Source of the DNA: Ezakiella coagulans
GTDB lineage: Bacteria > Bacillota > Clostridia > Tissierellales > Peptoniphilaceae
Reading direction: 5' to 3'
Assembly (NCBI RefSeq): GCF_003096635.1
Contig: NZ_QEKV01000003.1
Span: 62,001 to 126,000, forward strand
Length of the DNA: 64,000 nt
The notes beneath the pieces are model-generated. The model worked only from the letters and a program-made list of their open reading frames with translations. It was not told the origin of the DNA and searched no databases. The translations under genes were made by a program, and so were the position numbers. Shown here in pieces: positions 1 through 8,939 of the stretch. Every line of letters starts with the position of its first letter. The first letter of the stretch is position 1.

Positions 1-574
1 CAGAACTGTTTTGTGGAAAAAAATATGGTTTATATTTTTGAACCGCCATAAATACTCTATCAAAATAATTATTTATACTGCTCACAATGAGTGCTGATTC
101 AGATGATTCCGAGTTTATTTCTCTATAAAGCCCCTTGTCCGAAGCGATATAATAAATCATATCTTTTAGATTTTCTCTGTCTGTGTCATTTTTTGTAGTT
201 ACAAGAATCCTTTCAGACTGAAGATTCATTTCCTCATCGTCCTCAAATCTTATAAAAAGATTCATTCTAATTGAGTCAATAAGCATTAAAAACGGATACG
301 AACGAACTCTTCCACCTGCCGGTGTTTGAAATAGAAATCTGTATTCATATCTATTATCTTGTTTTTTTACAAATTCTATTTCTGCAATCGGCTCCGAATC
401 AACAAAAAGTATTCCTTCAGCAATTTCCTTATCAGTATATGTGATGTACTCAATACTGTAAAGGCCATTCTCAAATACACACCCTTTCAAAAAAGACGAC
501 TTCTTTTCTTCATCCATATCTATAACTAAGTCATTTTTTGGATAAATACAGTGTAATACGAGGTAACTTTTAAT
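1..574 (-). CDS. Partial unidentified protein next to the McrB-like ATPase
   Basis: An open minus-strand reading frame runs from about 574 off the left window edge, so only the N-terminal ~190 residues are visible. The frame is closed upstream by a TGA inside the end of the ATPase gene, and no ATG, GTG or TTG occurs before codon 20. An AGGGGG Shine-Dalgarno at the ATPase stop sits 7 nt before an ATT codon (572-574), which would give the N-terminus (M)KSYLVLHCIYPK; the next ATG (codon 20) has no ribosome binding site. The residues are soluble-looking, mixed alpha/beta, with RSYPFLMLIDSIRMNLF in the middle; I do not recognise the family. The position directly after an McrB-like ATPase suggests an McrC/DUF2357-like partner, but this is context only. 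Confidence 0.6.
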   Translation of the reverse strand, partial: MKSYLVLHCIYPKNDLVIDMDEEKKSSFLKGCVFENGLYSIEYITYTDKEIAEGILFVDSEPIAEIEFVKKQDNRYEYRFLFQTPAGGRVRSYPFLMLIDSIRMNLFIRFEDDEEMNLQSERILVTTKNDTDRENLKDMIYYIASDKGLYREINSESSESALIVSSINNYFDRVFMAVQKYKPYFFPQNSS

Positions 575-585
575 AGTAACACCCC

Positions 586-3066
586 CTAAAAATCAAGACG
601 ACTTTCAATATCTATTCTATCTTTCGTAGCCTTTATATCTTTGAATCTGCTTTCCAACAGCTGCATATTCTTTAACTCATTTAAAATTCCTGAGAAAAAC
701 CTATCGTTCATTTTGTCCAAATTCAAATTTGGTAAAATAAATTGGCTTATTGCAAGTTCAATAGGAAGGAACTTTTGCATAGGAGATGTAAGATCCATCA
801 TATCTTGAACCGACTCAATATAATCTCTTGCCTTTTCTTCTGATCTCGATGAAATATATGCTCCGTTTTTCCTGAAAATTGACATCAATGAGTTGAATTT
901 GATTTCAAAGTCATTTGAAAAAGATTTCTTTTCATTAAATGTCATTATATCACTATACGAAACCGCTCCTCTGTCTTCAAATTCCAAATTATTTAATTTA
1001 TAAACGCTGCGTCCATCGTAATTTTGAGTTGAAGTTGCAGAATTGTCATAAAATCTATCAGATAATATAAATCCAGTGTGATCATCTGTAATTGTTGTCA
1101 AAATTCTAAGGCTAGGCTTTATTTCAAACTCTCTTCCTCCACCTAGACTTATATTCATAGTTTCGTTGATTTTTTTATCTATAAAACCTGACAAATAGTG
1201 CTCCGGAATCGAAGAGTTAACATTGTCAAAAAGAACACATGACAAAACATCTTCCGTATCTTTTTCCATCATTTCAAGCAAATCATATAAACGTCTGTTG
1301 TTCTTTACAATTTCGCCGGTATTTGGATTATAGAAACCAACCAAATCTCGAACCGATCTAACATCCGGGTCAACATTTATACGTACAAATCTATTATTTT
1401 GCGAATTTAATCCCAATGCATTTAAAAATGCTGTTGCTCGTGAAGTCTTTCCACTGCCGGTTTTACCATCAAAATTTACAATGAAGTTTTGTGCAAATAG
1501 AGCAAGTAAATTAATAACGCCATTCCTTGAAATTCTATGATTATATACTTTGTTCATCTTGTATAAAATATAGTCTATAATTTCATCCTTCGAATCGAAA
1601 TTAGCGTATGACATATTTTGATATGGTATATATTCGAAATTCTTTGTACCTCTAACGGTCATAAGAATATCATTAAAGCCTTTTTCCTTCAAAGCGCGTC
1701 CAATCACTCGTCCAGTATTATTAAACTCTTCTATGCCGTCTTTTAGTTCTTTTAAAATGCTGTCGCGAGTTTGAGATAATTCATTTATTTGAGCTTCTCT
1801 TGCCGATATATTTTGCTTTAGAACTGAGTCGGCAGTCGCCAAATCATAGATACCGACGAGAGAATTTATTTCCGAGTCAAGTTCATCACGCTTTTTCTTA
1901 AGTGCATCGATTTCCATATTAAGCTTATTTGAAAGTTCTTCATTTTCTTTTAATATAAAACTCTTAGCGTCAGAAACTTCACTTCTGATTGTATCCAATG
2001 TTGATTCAAGATTTGCTTTTTCTCTATTTAATTCATCAAGTCTCTCTCTTACCTCTATAAATCTCGTAGAGCGTTCCTCAAGTTCCTCAAACCTTGTATC
2101 CAATATCTTGCGTAAAACATAATCTCTATTTTCTTCATCTTCCATAAGATAATATGAAATCTTAGAGAGAAAATCATCTTGATATTCCGAACTTCTTATT
2201 AGTTCTTTAAGTTTTATCAAACGATTTTCCGTTATATCCGGATATTTTTCCGGATCAATTTGCGTTAGTAAAAGTTTTTTAAGCTCTTTAATTTGATTTC
2301 TGTCGGTCATCTTTCTCTCTTCAAAAATCGAAAGGATTTTATCGAGCAGAGTTGTGTCATTTATAAAATCATATGAGTCTTTTAAATCTGCCGATTCAGA
2401 CATTGACTTAGCCATAACCAAATCTACACCATTGTCTGCTCTGTCGCCTATTCTTAAGACTTCTTTTGAAATGATTGCAGGATTCGGTTTTAAAATATGA
2501 TAGTCAAATTTATCAGTTGCAAATAATTTAATTTGATTGTTTTCAACATAATAATCAAAAGGGCCAAAATATCCCTCTTTGTTCTTAACAACAATATGTT
2601 TTGTATAAATATTATCTAAAAAATAATCTATAGATTTTCTCTTTAAAATATCTTCAATTGAAAGATCCGTTTTTACTACTTGATAAAAATTACTGTCCTT
2701 AAAACCCTCAAGCCAAACCTCACTAATTTCTTCACTATATGTCGGGTTAAATTTTAATCTATAATGGTTATTTTGTTGATCCTTATCCTCTTCAGGCATA
2801 ATATTAAGTTTAGCTTTTACCAAGTGAGAAAGCTTATCAACTACATCCTCTGCCGAAAATCCACCCTGAATTCTAACTTCAAAACTTCCGAGCATTGGAA
2901 AATCTGCCGGATCAATTGGAACAACAGTCTCGTCATCAACTAAAATATATCGTGGATAAACATAGCACACTCTATTAATAGCATTAGTATTTTCTCCATG
3001 AGTATAATTTTCATTGTAATAAATCCAACCTAAAAGTGTCTTATCAACATAATTTTGAATCTCCAT
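586..3066 (-). CDS. McrB-like AAA+ ATPase with long coiled coil
   Basis: 826 residues. The N-terminal ~300 residues are an unrecognised globular region containing a GYFGPFDYYV motif. Residues ~323-447 form a Glu/Lys/Leu-rich coiled coil. The C-terminal third is a P-loop ATPase: Walker A GKTGSGKT at 534-541, a DLVGFYNPNTG segment shortly after, a Walker B-like LFDNVNSS near 608 and TTITDDHTG near 652, at the place where McrB proteins carry their N-x-x-D motif. This order matches the McrB family, whose members move DNA or RNA for a partner nuclease. It is the second-last visible gene of a minus-strand group; the next gene follows after 11 nt. A ribosome binding site AGGAGATT precedes the ATG. 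A defence role is inferred from family and architecture only; the Walker B Asp-Asn (instead of Asp-Glu) is unusual. Confidence 0.65.
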   Translation of the reverse strand: MEIQNYVDKTLLGWIYYNENYTHGENTNAINRVCYVYPRYILVDDETVVPIDPADFPMLGSFEVRIQGGFSAEDVVDKLSHLVKAKLNIMPEEDKDQQNNHYRLKFNPTYSEEISEVWLEGFKDSNFYQVVKTDLSIEDILKRKSIDYFLDNIYTKHIVVKNKEGYFGPFDYYVENNQIKLFATDKFDYHILKPNPAIISKEVLRIGDRADNGVDLVMAKSMSESADLKDSYDFINDTTLLDKILSIFEERKMTDRNQIKELKKLLLTQIDPEKYPDITENRLIKLKELIRSSEYQDDFLSKISYYLMEDEENRDYVLRKILDTRFEELEERSTRFIEVRERLDELNREKANLESTLDTIRSEVSDAKSFILKENEELSNKLNMEIDALKKKRDELDSEINSLVGIYDLATADSVLKQNISAREAQINELSQTRDSILKELKDGIEEFNNTGRVIGRALKEKGFNDILMTVRGTKNFEYIPYQNMSYANFDSKDEIIDYILYKMNKVYNHRISRNGVINLLALFAQNFIVNFDGKTGSGKTSRATAFLNALGLNSQNNRFVRINVDPDVRSVRDLVGFYNPNTGEIVKNNRRLYDLLEMMEKDTEDVLSCVLFDNVNSSIPEHYLSGFIDKKINETMNISLGGGREFEIKPSLRILTTITDDHTGFILSDRFYDNSATSTQNYDGRSVYKLNNLEFEDRGAVSYSDIMTFNEKKSFSNDFEIKFNSLMSIFRKNGAYISSRSEEKARDYIESVQDMMDLTSPMQKFLPIELAISQFILPNLNLDKMNDRFFSGILNELKNMQLLESRFKDIKATKDRIDIESRLDF

Positions 3067-3076
3067 AAATAATCTC

Positions 3077-3811
3077 CTATCTCAAAATTAATATTCTTAA
3101 TCGCCACAACAACAAAGCGATTATTGGAAAAATAAAATTTAAAGAACTATTATAGCTCTTCCTATTGTTGTTTTCATCATAAAAATAATAAAATAACGGT
3201 GCAAAGATCATACTTGCGCCTGGAATAAGAACAGCAAAACTAAAAAGTGATTGTCCCTTTCTATTAGGCTCAAGAAAATTAAGCACAACAAATAAAATCC
3301 CTATTATTATTCCATAATCAACTCTACTATATATAGATACAAAAATATATAATATAACAAGTGGAAGTCTAATTATCTTTTTGAAATCAAAATATTTCCA
3401 AGCAAGAGTAAAAAATGCTCCAAGAAGAAGTGAAAAAACAGGACTTTGAAATTTAATATCTATTAATTTGTCAAAAGAGTATAAATCATAAATTATTTCA
3501 AATATAAAAGTCACTATCGTCAAGTTTAAAACAAATTTTTTCCCTCTCTTTAGAGTACTTAAAAATACTAAGAACACTCCTATAGGAATTGAAACACGTG
3601 AAATCAAACTTAATACCAAATAAATAGTATTGTTATCTGCTCCGAAATTAGATGCTCCAGCTCTTATATATCCTGAAACAACTAAATCAAAAACAACAAT
3701 TTCATTCACCATGTATAAAATTGCCAATAAAGAAAAAATAAAATACAACGCTTGGTATGAAAAAAATTTCTTTGCCGGCTCAGCCGGTTTTGAAGTATTA
3801 TAATTAAACAT
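3077..3811 (-). CDS. TraX-like polytopic membrane protein
   Basis: 244 residues from the ATG at 3811 (an in-frame ATG also lies at 3823). About seven hydrophobic segments cover nearly the whole protein. The pattern SRVSIPIGVFLVFLS, then a Lys/Arg loop, then FIFEIIYDLYSF and SLLLGAFFTLAW resembles TraX-family proteins, which were named from F-pilin acetylation but are mostly uncharacterised in Firmicutes. Neither start has a good ribosome binding site, yet an excellent AAGGAG lies further up in front of a 12-codon reading frame that overlaps this start. The stop is only 10 nt before the ATPase gene, so the two are co-transcribed. The family call is tentative. Confidence 0.6.
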   Translation of the reverse strand: MFNYNTSKPAEPAKKFFSYQALYFIFSLLAILYMVNEIVVFDLVVSGYIRAGASNFGADNNTIYLVLSLISRVSIPIGVFLVFLSTLKRGKKFVLNLTIVTFIFEIIYDLYSFDKLIDIKFQSPVFSLLLGAFFTLAWKYFDFKKIIRLPLVILYIFVSIYSRVDYGIIIGILFVVLNFLEPNRKGQSLFSFAVLIPGASMIFAPLFYYFYDENNNRKSYNSSLNFIFPIIALLLWRLRILILR

Positions 3812-3842
3812 TTTCCACCACATATTTTAATAAAAATTTCAT
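3804..3842 (-). CDS. 12-residue leader peptide overlapping the TraX-like gene start
   Basis: ATG at 3842 with a perfect AAGGAG at 3850-3855 and a 7-nt spacer starts MKFLLKYVVENV and stops at TAA (3804-3806), a few bases past the ATG at 3811 of the next gene. The arrangement fits translational coupling, because the downstream start has almost no ribosome binding site of its own. It could also be a relic of a frameshifted longer start. Confidence 0.35.
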   Translation of the reverse strand: MKFLLKYVVENV

Positions 3843-4106
3843 AACAAATCTCCTTAACTACATAAATGTTTAAACTAAAAATATCTTAACTATAATAATA
3901 CACTTAAAACTCATCTATAATTTTATATCGCTCCCCAAAATAAATTTATATAATTCTTTAGTAATTTAATTTAAAATATAAAACTTAAATCAAAAACTTT
4001 CTCCTTCACATAATCCTATTTCTAAGAACTAATTTAGCATGATATAAAAACTAATAATAAAGTTGGTACAATTTTAAAAGTGAAATTTAAAATAATTAAA
4101 ATAAAT

Positions 4107-4673
4107 CTAAAACTTTTTCGAATGGTCACCTAAAATATCTCTTAGTACATCATAATTATTATATCTATTTTTTGTATTTTTTACATTATCATACAGCATT
4201 CTGAGATCTTTTTTTATTGACCTCTCAATAAATTTTGCAAATAATATAATACTCAAAATAATTAGGTGCGGCCAAACTGTTTTATAAGCATGCTCTGTAA
4301 TCTTTCCGCAAAAATTCAAAAGAAAGTCTGAGTTTATAATAACTGAATATCCTCTAATAGAAATAACAATACACGAAATATATGAAATTACAACAAGGAC
4401 TACTTTATATAATTTTCCTGCAACAAGGGGACTTGTTAAAAATAAAAACGTACTTACAAAAGCATATCCCAAAAGTGAAAGTAAAAATACAATTAGATAT
4501 TCATAAATTGTTGAGTATCGTGCAATCTTTGAAACCATCTCTGGAGTGAGATCCTTGTTAGAAAGTCTATTTACATCTCCTCCTTCGTAAAACAATTCAA
4601 TACAACATATAGATACAATAAAAAGAATTATAAACGCAATCATTAGATATTTAAAAATTTTATTTATCTTCAT
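4107..4673 (-). CDS. Hypothetical membrane protein (four segments)
   Basis: 188 residues, not recognised. Hydrophobic segments are visible at about 9-28, 60-83, 88-108 and 128-147, with a basic, charged C-terminal tail rich in Lys, Arg and Asn (150-188) that should be cytoplasmic. Start ATG at 4673 is preceded by AGAGG. It is separated from the TraX-like gene by a very AT-rich 283-nt stretch, and from the opp operon upstream by a hairpin, so it may have its own weak promoter or be read through from opp. Confidence 0.6.
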   Translation of the reverse strand: MKINKIFKYLMIAFIILFIVSICCIELFYEGGDVNRLSNKDLTPEMVSKIARYSTIYEYLIVFLLSLLGYAFVSTFLFLTSPLVAGKLYKVVLVVISYISCIVISIRGYSVIINSDFLLNFCGKITEHAYKTVWPHLIILSIILFAKFIERSIKKDLRMLYDNVKNTKNRYNNYDVLRDILGDHSKKF

Positions 4674-4694
4674 ATAAACCTCTATATATTAAAA

Positions 4695-4766
4695 GGGCAT
4701 TCGCAAGCCACAAATATCATAACCGATAGTAAATGAATTTTGTAGAAGTTCGCGAGATGCCCCCTT
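4695..4766 (-). terminator. Probable terminator of the opp operon
   Basis: AAGGGCAT-TCGC (4693-4704) pairs with GCGA-G-ATGCCCCCTT (4752-4766), with one bulge and a large loop of about 45 nt. On the minus strand the stem is followed by TTTTAATATA. The long loop makes it less typical than the other terminators here. Confidence 0.45.
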
Positions 4767-4780
4767 ATTTTAAATTATAT

Positions 4781-6778
4781 TTATTTTAAGCTCTTCTTGT
4801 ATTCTTCAAGTTCTTTATTGTTGCAGAAGATGAAGTGACCAGGTTTAATTTCAACCATTGAAGGCTTATCTTGTGAATAATCATGAATTGATGGGTCGTA
4901 TACTAAATGCTTACGTCCTTTTTCAATTCTTGGATCAGGAATAGGAATTGCAGATAACAACGCCTTTGTATATGGGTGGATTGGATTTCTGTATAACTCT
5001 TCAGCATCAGCTAATTCAACCAACTTACCATAGTACATAACCCCAATTCTATCTGAGAAATACTTAACAACTGACAAGTCATGTGCAATAAACATAACTG
5101 TTAGTCCAAGTTTTCTCTTTATTGAGTTCAAAAGATTCAAAACTTGAGCTTGAATAGAAACGTCAAGTGCAGAAACCGGTTCGTCAGCAATAACAAAGTC
5201 AGGATTTGTGATAAGTGCTCTAGCTACACCGATTCTTTGTCTTTGACCGCCTGAGAATTCATGCGGATATCTGTTAGCGTGTTCTTTTGTAAGTCCTACA
5301 GTTTCAAGCATTTGATAAACAAGATTTTCAAGTTCTTCTTCACTCTTAACCAAATTATTAATTCTAAGACCTTCGCCTATAATTTCCTTAACTGTCATTC
5401 TAGGGTTAATAGAAGCAATAGGGTCTTGGAAAATCATGGAAATTGATTGGTGAACTTCTCTTGCTTCAGCCTTTGAGAGTTTACCGGCAATATCTTTACC
5501 CTTATAAATGATTTCTCCATCTGTAGGTTTGTAAAGTCTGATAATTGTACGTCCGGTTGTTGTTTTACCACATCCTGATTCTCCTACAAGACCGAAACTT
5601 TCGCCCTTATAAATATCGAATGAAATATTATCAACAGCTTTAACTACAATCTTATTCTTGCCACGTCCACTTGTGAAGTGTTGTTTAAGATTTCTAACAC
5701 TTAATATAGGTTCTTCTTTTTCTGTATGGTGATATTTTGAAACCGCTTGATTTGAATAACTCTTAACTTTATTCTTGAAAGCATCAAGTTCAACATCCGG
5801 AGCATCCGGGTGCAATAACCACGTTGCAGCTCTGTGAGTTTCAGAAATATCAAAGAACGGTGGTTGTTGTTCAAGGTCTATTTTCATAGCAAATTGGTTT
5901 CTAGGTGCAAATGCATCACCTACAGGTGGGTAAAGCATGTTTGGCGGTGCTCCAGGAATTGTATACAATTCATAATTAGAGTCAGTTTCAAGGTCAGGCA
6001 TAGCTGCAAGAAGTGCCATTGTATATGGGTGTCTAGGTTTTTCATAAATTTCATAAACAGTACCATATTCAACAACTTTTCCTGCATACATAACTGCAAC
6101 CTTGTCAGCTAAGTGTGCAACAACCCCAAGGTCGTGTGTAATGAAAACAACACCGATATTTCTTTCTTGTTGAATTTCTTGAATGAGCTCAAGAATCTTA
6201 GCTTGAACTGTAACGTCAAGAGCCGTTGTAGGTTCGTCACAAATTAGAAGTTCAGGGTCACAAGCAAGAGCTGTTGCGATAACAATTCTTTGTCTCATAC
6301 CGCCTGAGAATTGGAAAGGATATTGTGTATATCTTACTTCCGGTTGCGGAATTCCTACAGCCTCCATAAGCTTTAATGCTTTATCTTTTGCTTCATGTTT
6401 TGTTGTATTTTTCTTCAAAACAGCAGCTTCAGTGATTTGTTTACCTATTCTCATAACAGGGTCAAGAGATGATAGTGGGTCTTGGAAAATCATAGCGAGT
6501 TCATCACCACGATATTTAGCCATTTCGTTTTCAGGTAGTTTTAATAAATCAACACCTTTGTATAAAATTTCTCCATGTTCGATATTAGCATTCTTTGCAA
6601 GAATACCCATAATAGCACGTGCTGTTACGGATTTACCGGAACCGGATTCTCCAACTATAGCAAGTGTTTCTCCCCTATTAAGTTCGAAATTAACTCCACG
6701 AACTGCGTGAACTTTTCCTGAATAGGTGTTGAATGTTACATATAAATCTTTTACTTCAAGTAATTTATTATCAGCCAT
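4781..6778 (-). CDS. Oligopeptide ABC transporter, fused ATPase OppD-OppF
   Basis: 665 residues holding two complete peptide-type ABC ATPases in tandem. The first (about 1-330, OppD-like) has Walker A GESGSGKS, signature FSGGMRQR and Walker B LLICDEPTTALD. The second (about 355-665, OppF-like) has GESGCGKTT, SGGQRQR and VIADEPVSALD, and each half ends in the oligopeptide-type C-terminal region. Most bacteria encode OppD and OppF as two ~330-residue proteins; here they are one chain. It would energise peptide uptake through OppB/OppC, with OppA as binding protein. Last gene of the opp operon, 10 nt after oppC. Confidence 0.93.
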   Translation of the reverse strand: MADNKLLEVKDLYVTFNTYSGKVHAVRGVNFELNRGETLAIVGESGSGKSVTARAIMGILAKNANIEHGEILYKGVDLLKLPENEMAKYRGDELAMIFQDPLSSLDPVMRIGKQITEAAVLKKNTTKHEAKDKALKLMEAVGIPQPEVRYTQYPFQFSGGMRQRIVIATALACDPELLICDEPTTALDVTVQAKILELIQEIQQERNIGVVFITHDLGVVAHLADKVAVMYAGKVVEYGTVYEIYEKPRHPYTMALLAAMPDLETDSNYELYTIPGAPPNMLYPPVGDAFAPRNQFAMKIDLEQQPPFFDISETHRAATWLLHPDAPDVELDAFKNKVKSYSNQAVSKYHHTEKEEPILSVRNLKQHFTSGRGKNKIVVKAVDNISFDIYKGESFGLVGESGCGKTTTGRTIIRLYKPTDGEIIYKGKDIAGKLSKAEAREVHQSISMIFQDPIASINPRMTVKEIIGEGLRINNLVKSEEELENLVYQMLETVGLTKEHANRYPHEFSGGQRQRIGVARALITNPDFVIADEPVSALDVSIQAQVLNLLNSIKRKLGLTVMFIAHDLSVVKYFSDRIGVMYYGKLVELADAEELYRNPIHPYTKALLSAIPIPDPRIEKGRKHLVYDPSIHDYSQDKPSMVEIKPGHFIFCNNKELEEYKKSLK

Positions 6779-6788
6779 TTTTTACCTC

Positions 6789-7922
6789 CTATTCTATACC
6801 ACGTAATGTTGGGTCAAATGCGTCTCTTAATCCATTACCCATCAAGTTGAACGCAATCATCATGATTGAGATAACAAATGCCGGGAATATGGTTAAGTGC
6901 GGATATTGAAGCAATACTTTTTGTCCATCTGCTAAAAGAACACCGATTGATGGTTCCGGAGCTTGGATACCGAGTCCGATATAAGCAAGGAAAGATTCCC
7001 CGAAAATAGCACCCGGAATTTCAAGAGCAGACATTGTAATGATAATGCCTGCGGCATTAGGTAAAATGTGTCTGAAAATAAGAGTTCTATCTGATGCACC
7101 AAGTGTTCTTGATGCAAGAACATATTCCATTTCTTTATATTTCAAGAATTGAGCACGAATCATACGGCTCATTCCGATCCAACCTGTCATACACATAGCA
7201 AGAGCTATAGGAATGATACCAGGACCGTAGTAGAATACGAACAAAATAACGATAACCAAGTATGGAACACCACCGATAACTTCGATGAAACGTTGCATCA
7301 AGAGGTCAATCCATCCACCGTAATATCCAGAAATAGCACCATATATGATACCAATCAAGATATTAACAGCCATAGCAATAAGAGAAATCAAGAATGAAAC
7401 TCTAAGACCTCTCCAAAGTCTTGTCCATAGGTCACGACCGAGGTTGTCGGAACCGAACCAATAGTAAACGTCATCTCCGCCGTTTTGTTTATATGGGTCC
7501 AATTTAATTTTGGACATTTCTGTCCCTTTAACAACACGTGTTGAAACAGTTCCGATATAAGCATCTTTATACTTTTTCTCAATGTTATCTGTTCTAACTT
7601 CTTTTGTAGTTGTCCCTGAGAAGAGTGAAAGGCCGCTTAGCCACGAAACTCTCGGAGGCATATTTTGTAATTGAACATTTTGTTCAGCAAATCCATATTT
7701 GCTCATTGACGGCCCAAAAACAGCCATAAATGCAAGGATTGCTATGATAATAAAGCTTGCAAGTGCTGCTTTATTCTTCCTAAATCTGATCATTGCGTCT
7801 TTGAAGAAACCGATTGCTTCACCTTGAATTACTTCGTCATGAAGTTTTGTATCGATTTGAACAAATTCGAACTTTTCTTTTGGAATATTATTAAGATTTG
7901 GAGTTGTGTTTTTTTCTGACAT
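6789..7922 (-). CDS. oppC: Oligopeptide ABC transporter permease OppC
   Basis: 377 residues. An N-terminal cytoplasmic stretch and first membrane segment (about 48-68) are followed by a periplasmic-side domain of ~90 residues, then five membrane segments with the EAA loop around RTLGASDRTLIFRHILPNA, which contacts the ATPase. This is the layout of DppC/OppC permeases. Its ATG overlaps the oppB stop (TAATG), indicating translational coupling. It pairs with OppB to form the channel. Confidence 0.93.
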   Translation of the reverse strand: MSEKNTTPNLNNIPKEKFEFVQIDTKLHDEVIQGEAIGFFKDAMIRFRKNKAALASFIIIAILAFMAVFGPSMSKYGFAEQNVQLQNMPPRVSWLSGLSLFSGTTTKEVRTDNIEKKYKDAYIGTVSTRVVKGTEMSKIKLDPYKQNGGDDVYYWFGSDNLGRDLWTRLWRGLRVSFLISLIAMAVNILIGIIYGAISGYYGGWIDLLMQRFIEVIGGVPYLVIVILFVFYYGPGIIPIALAMCMTGWIGMSRMIRAQFLKYKEMEYVLASRTLGASDRTLIFRHILPNAAGIIITMSALEIPGAIFGESFLAYIGLGIQAPEPSIGVLLADGQKVLLQYPHLTIFPAFVISIMMIAFNLMGNGLRDAFDPTLRGIE

Positions 7923-8869
7923 TAATCTCTACCTCCTAATCTGATTCTAGGGTCAATAATACCATAACTTAAGTCAACAATAAGAATTGTAACAAGTGAT
8001 AATAATGAGAACCAGAACAATACTCCGATTGCTAATGGAAAGTCATAAGCGTTTATAGCATCGACCATAATATTACCCATGCCCGGAATTGAGAAAATTC
8101 TTTCAATAACTAAAGAACCGCCCATAATTTGTAAGAACATCGGAATTATGATATTTGCAAGTGGAATAAATGAGTTTCTTAGAGCGTGGCGAACTGTTGA
8201 TTGAACTTGACTCAAACCTTTTGACTTAGCAAGTAGCATGTATTCTGAGTTAAGTGCTTCTGTAAGTTCAGCTCTTGTATATCTAGCAACACCCGCAATT
8301 GAACCGAAGGAAAGTGCTAAAATAGGCAAAATCATAGAATAGAATTTTGACCACGTTAATTTTGTACCAACCTCTGTAATAATCGGGAACCAACCAAGCT
8401 TAAATGCTAAGTAATATTGCATTAATGATGCATAAACGAAACTTGGAACTGAAATAAATAAAATAATTAAAATAGAAATAATTTGGTCATCAATCTTATT
8501 TTTTCTAATAGCTGCCCAGATACCAAGTATCATAGCTATAGGCATTGTAAAAATAAGAGAGAAAATATTTAATTGCATTGATACCGGAATTTTTGTAGCT
8601 AGTACTTCATTTACCGGAACTTTTGGTTGGATAACCAAGGAAATACCGAAGTCTCCCCTTGCGAAGTCTCTAATAAAATATCCATATTGTGTTGTTAACG
8701 GGTCATTTAAGTGATACTTGTCAAGCATGGCTTTTTTAACGTCCGCCGGTAATTTGTTATTTTGAATAAAGTTACCAGGCATACTGTGCATAACAAAAAA
8801 GCTTATAGTTATAATTAAAAATAATGTTATAGCCATCAAGACAACTCTTTTAGCGATATATCTTGCCAT
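7922..8869 (-). CDS. oppB: Oligopeptide ABC transporter permease OppB
   Basis: 315 residues from the ATG at 8869 (MARYIAKRV), chosen because AAGGAGA lies 6 nt before it; a longer frame of 11 extra codons has no such site. Six membrane segments, the DppB-type motif around YHLNDPLTTQYGYFI in the N-terminal third and the EAA loop (AKSKGLSQVQSTVRHALRN) are present. It lies between oppA and oppC in the operon. Confidence 0.93.
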   Translation of the reverse strand: MARYIAKRVVLMAITLFLIITISFFVMHSMPGNFIQNNKLPADVKKAMLDKYHLNDPLTTQYGYFIRDFARGDFGISLVIQPKVPVNEVLATKIPVSMQLNIFSLIFTMPIAMILGIWAAIRKNKIDDQIISILIILFISVPSFVYASLMQYYLAFKLGWFPIITEVGTKLTWSKFYSMILPILALSFGSIAGVARYTRAELTEALNSEYMLLAKSKGLSQVQSTVRHALRNSFIPLANIIIPMFLQIMGGSLVIERIFSIPGMGNIMVDAINAYDFPLAIGVLFWFSLLSLVTILIVDLSYGIIDPRIRLGGRD

Positions 8870-8939
8870 TGTCTTTCTCCTTTCTGAGCATAATTTGGAC
8901 AAAGAGGGGCCATACCCCTCTTTGTCGAATTATATTTTA

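Noticed and set aside
523-580. GTG-initiated 18-codon frame right after the McrB-like ATPase stop (VLLLKVTSYY...)
   Set aside because: It ends after 18 codons, and its GTG lies inside the ribosome binding site; the other frame stays open to the window edge.
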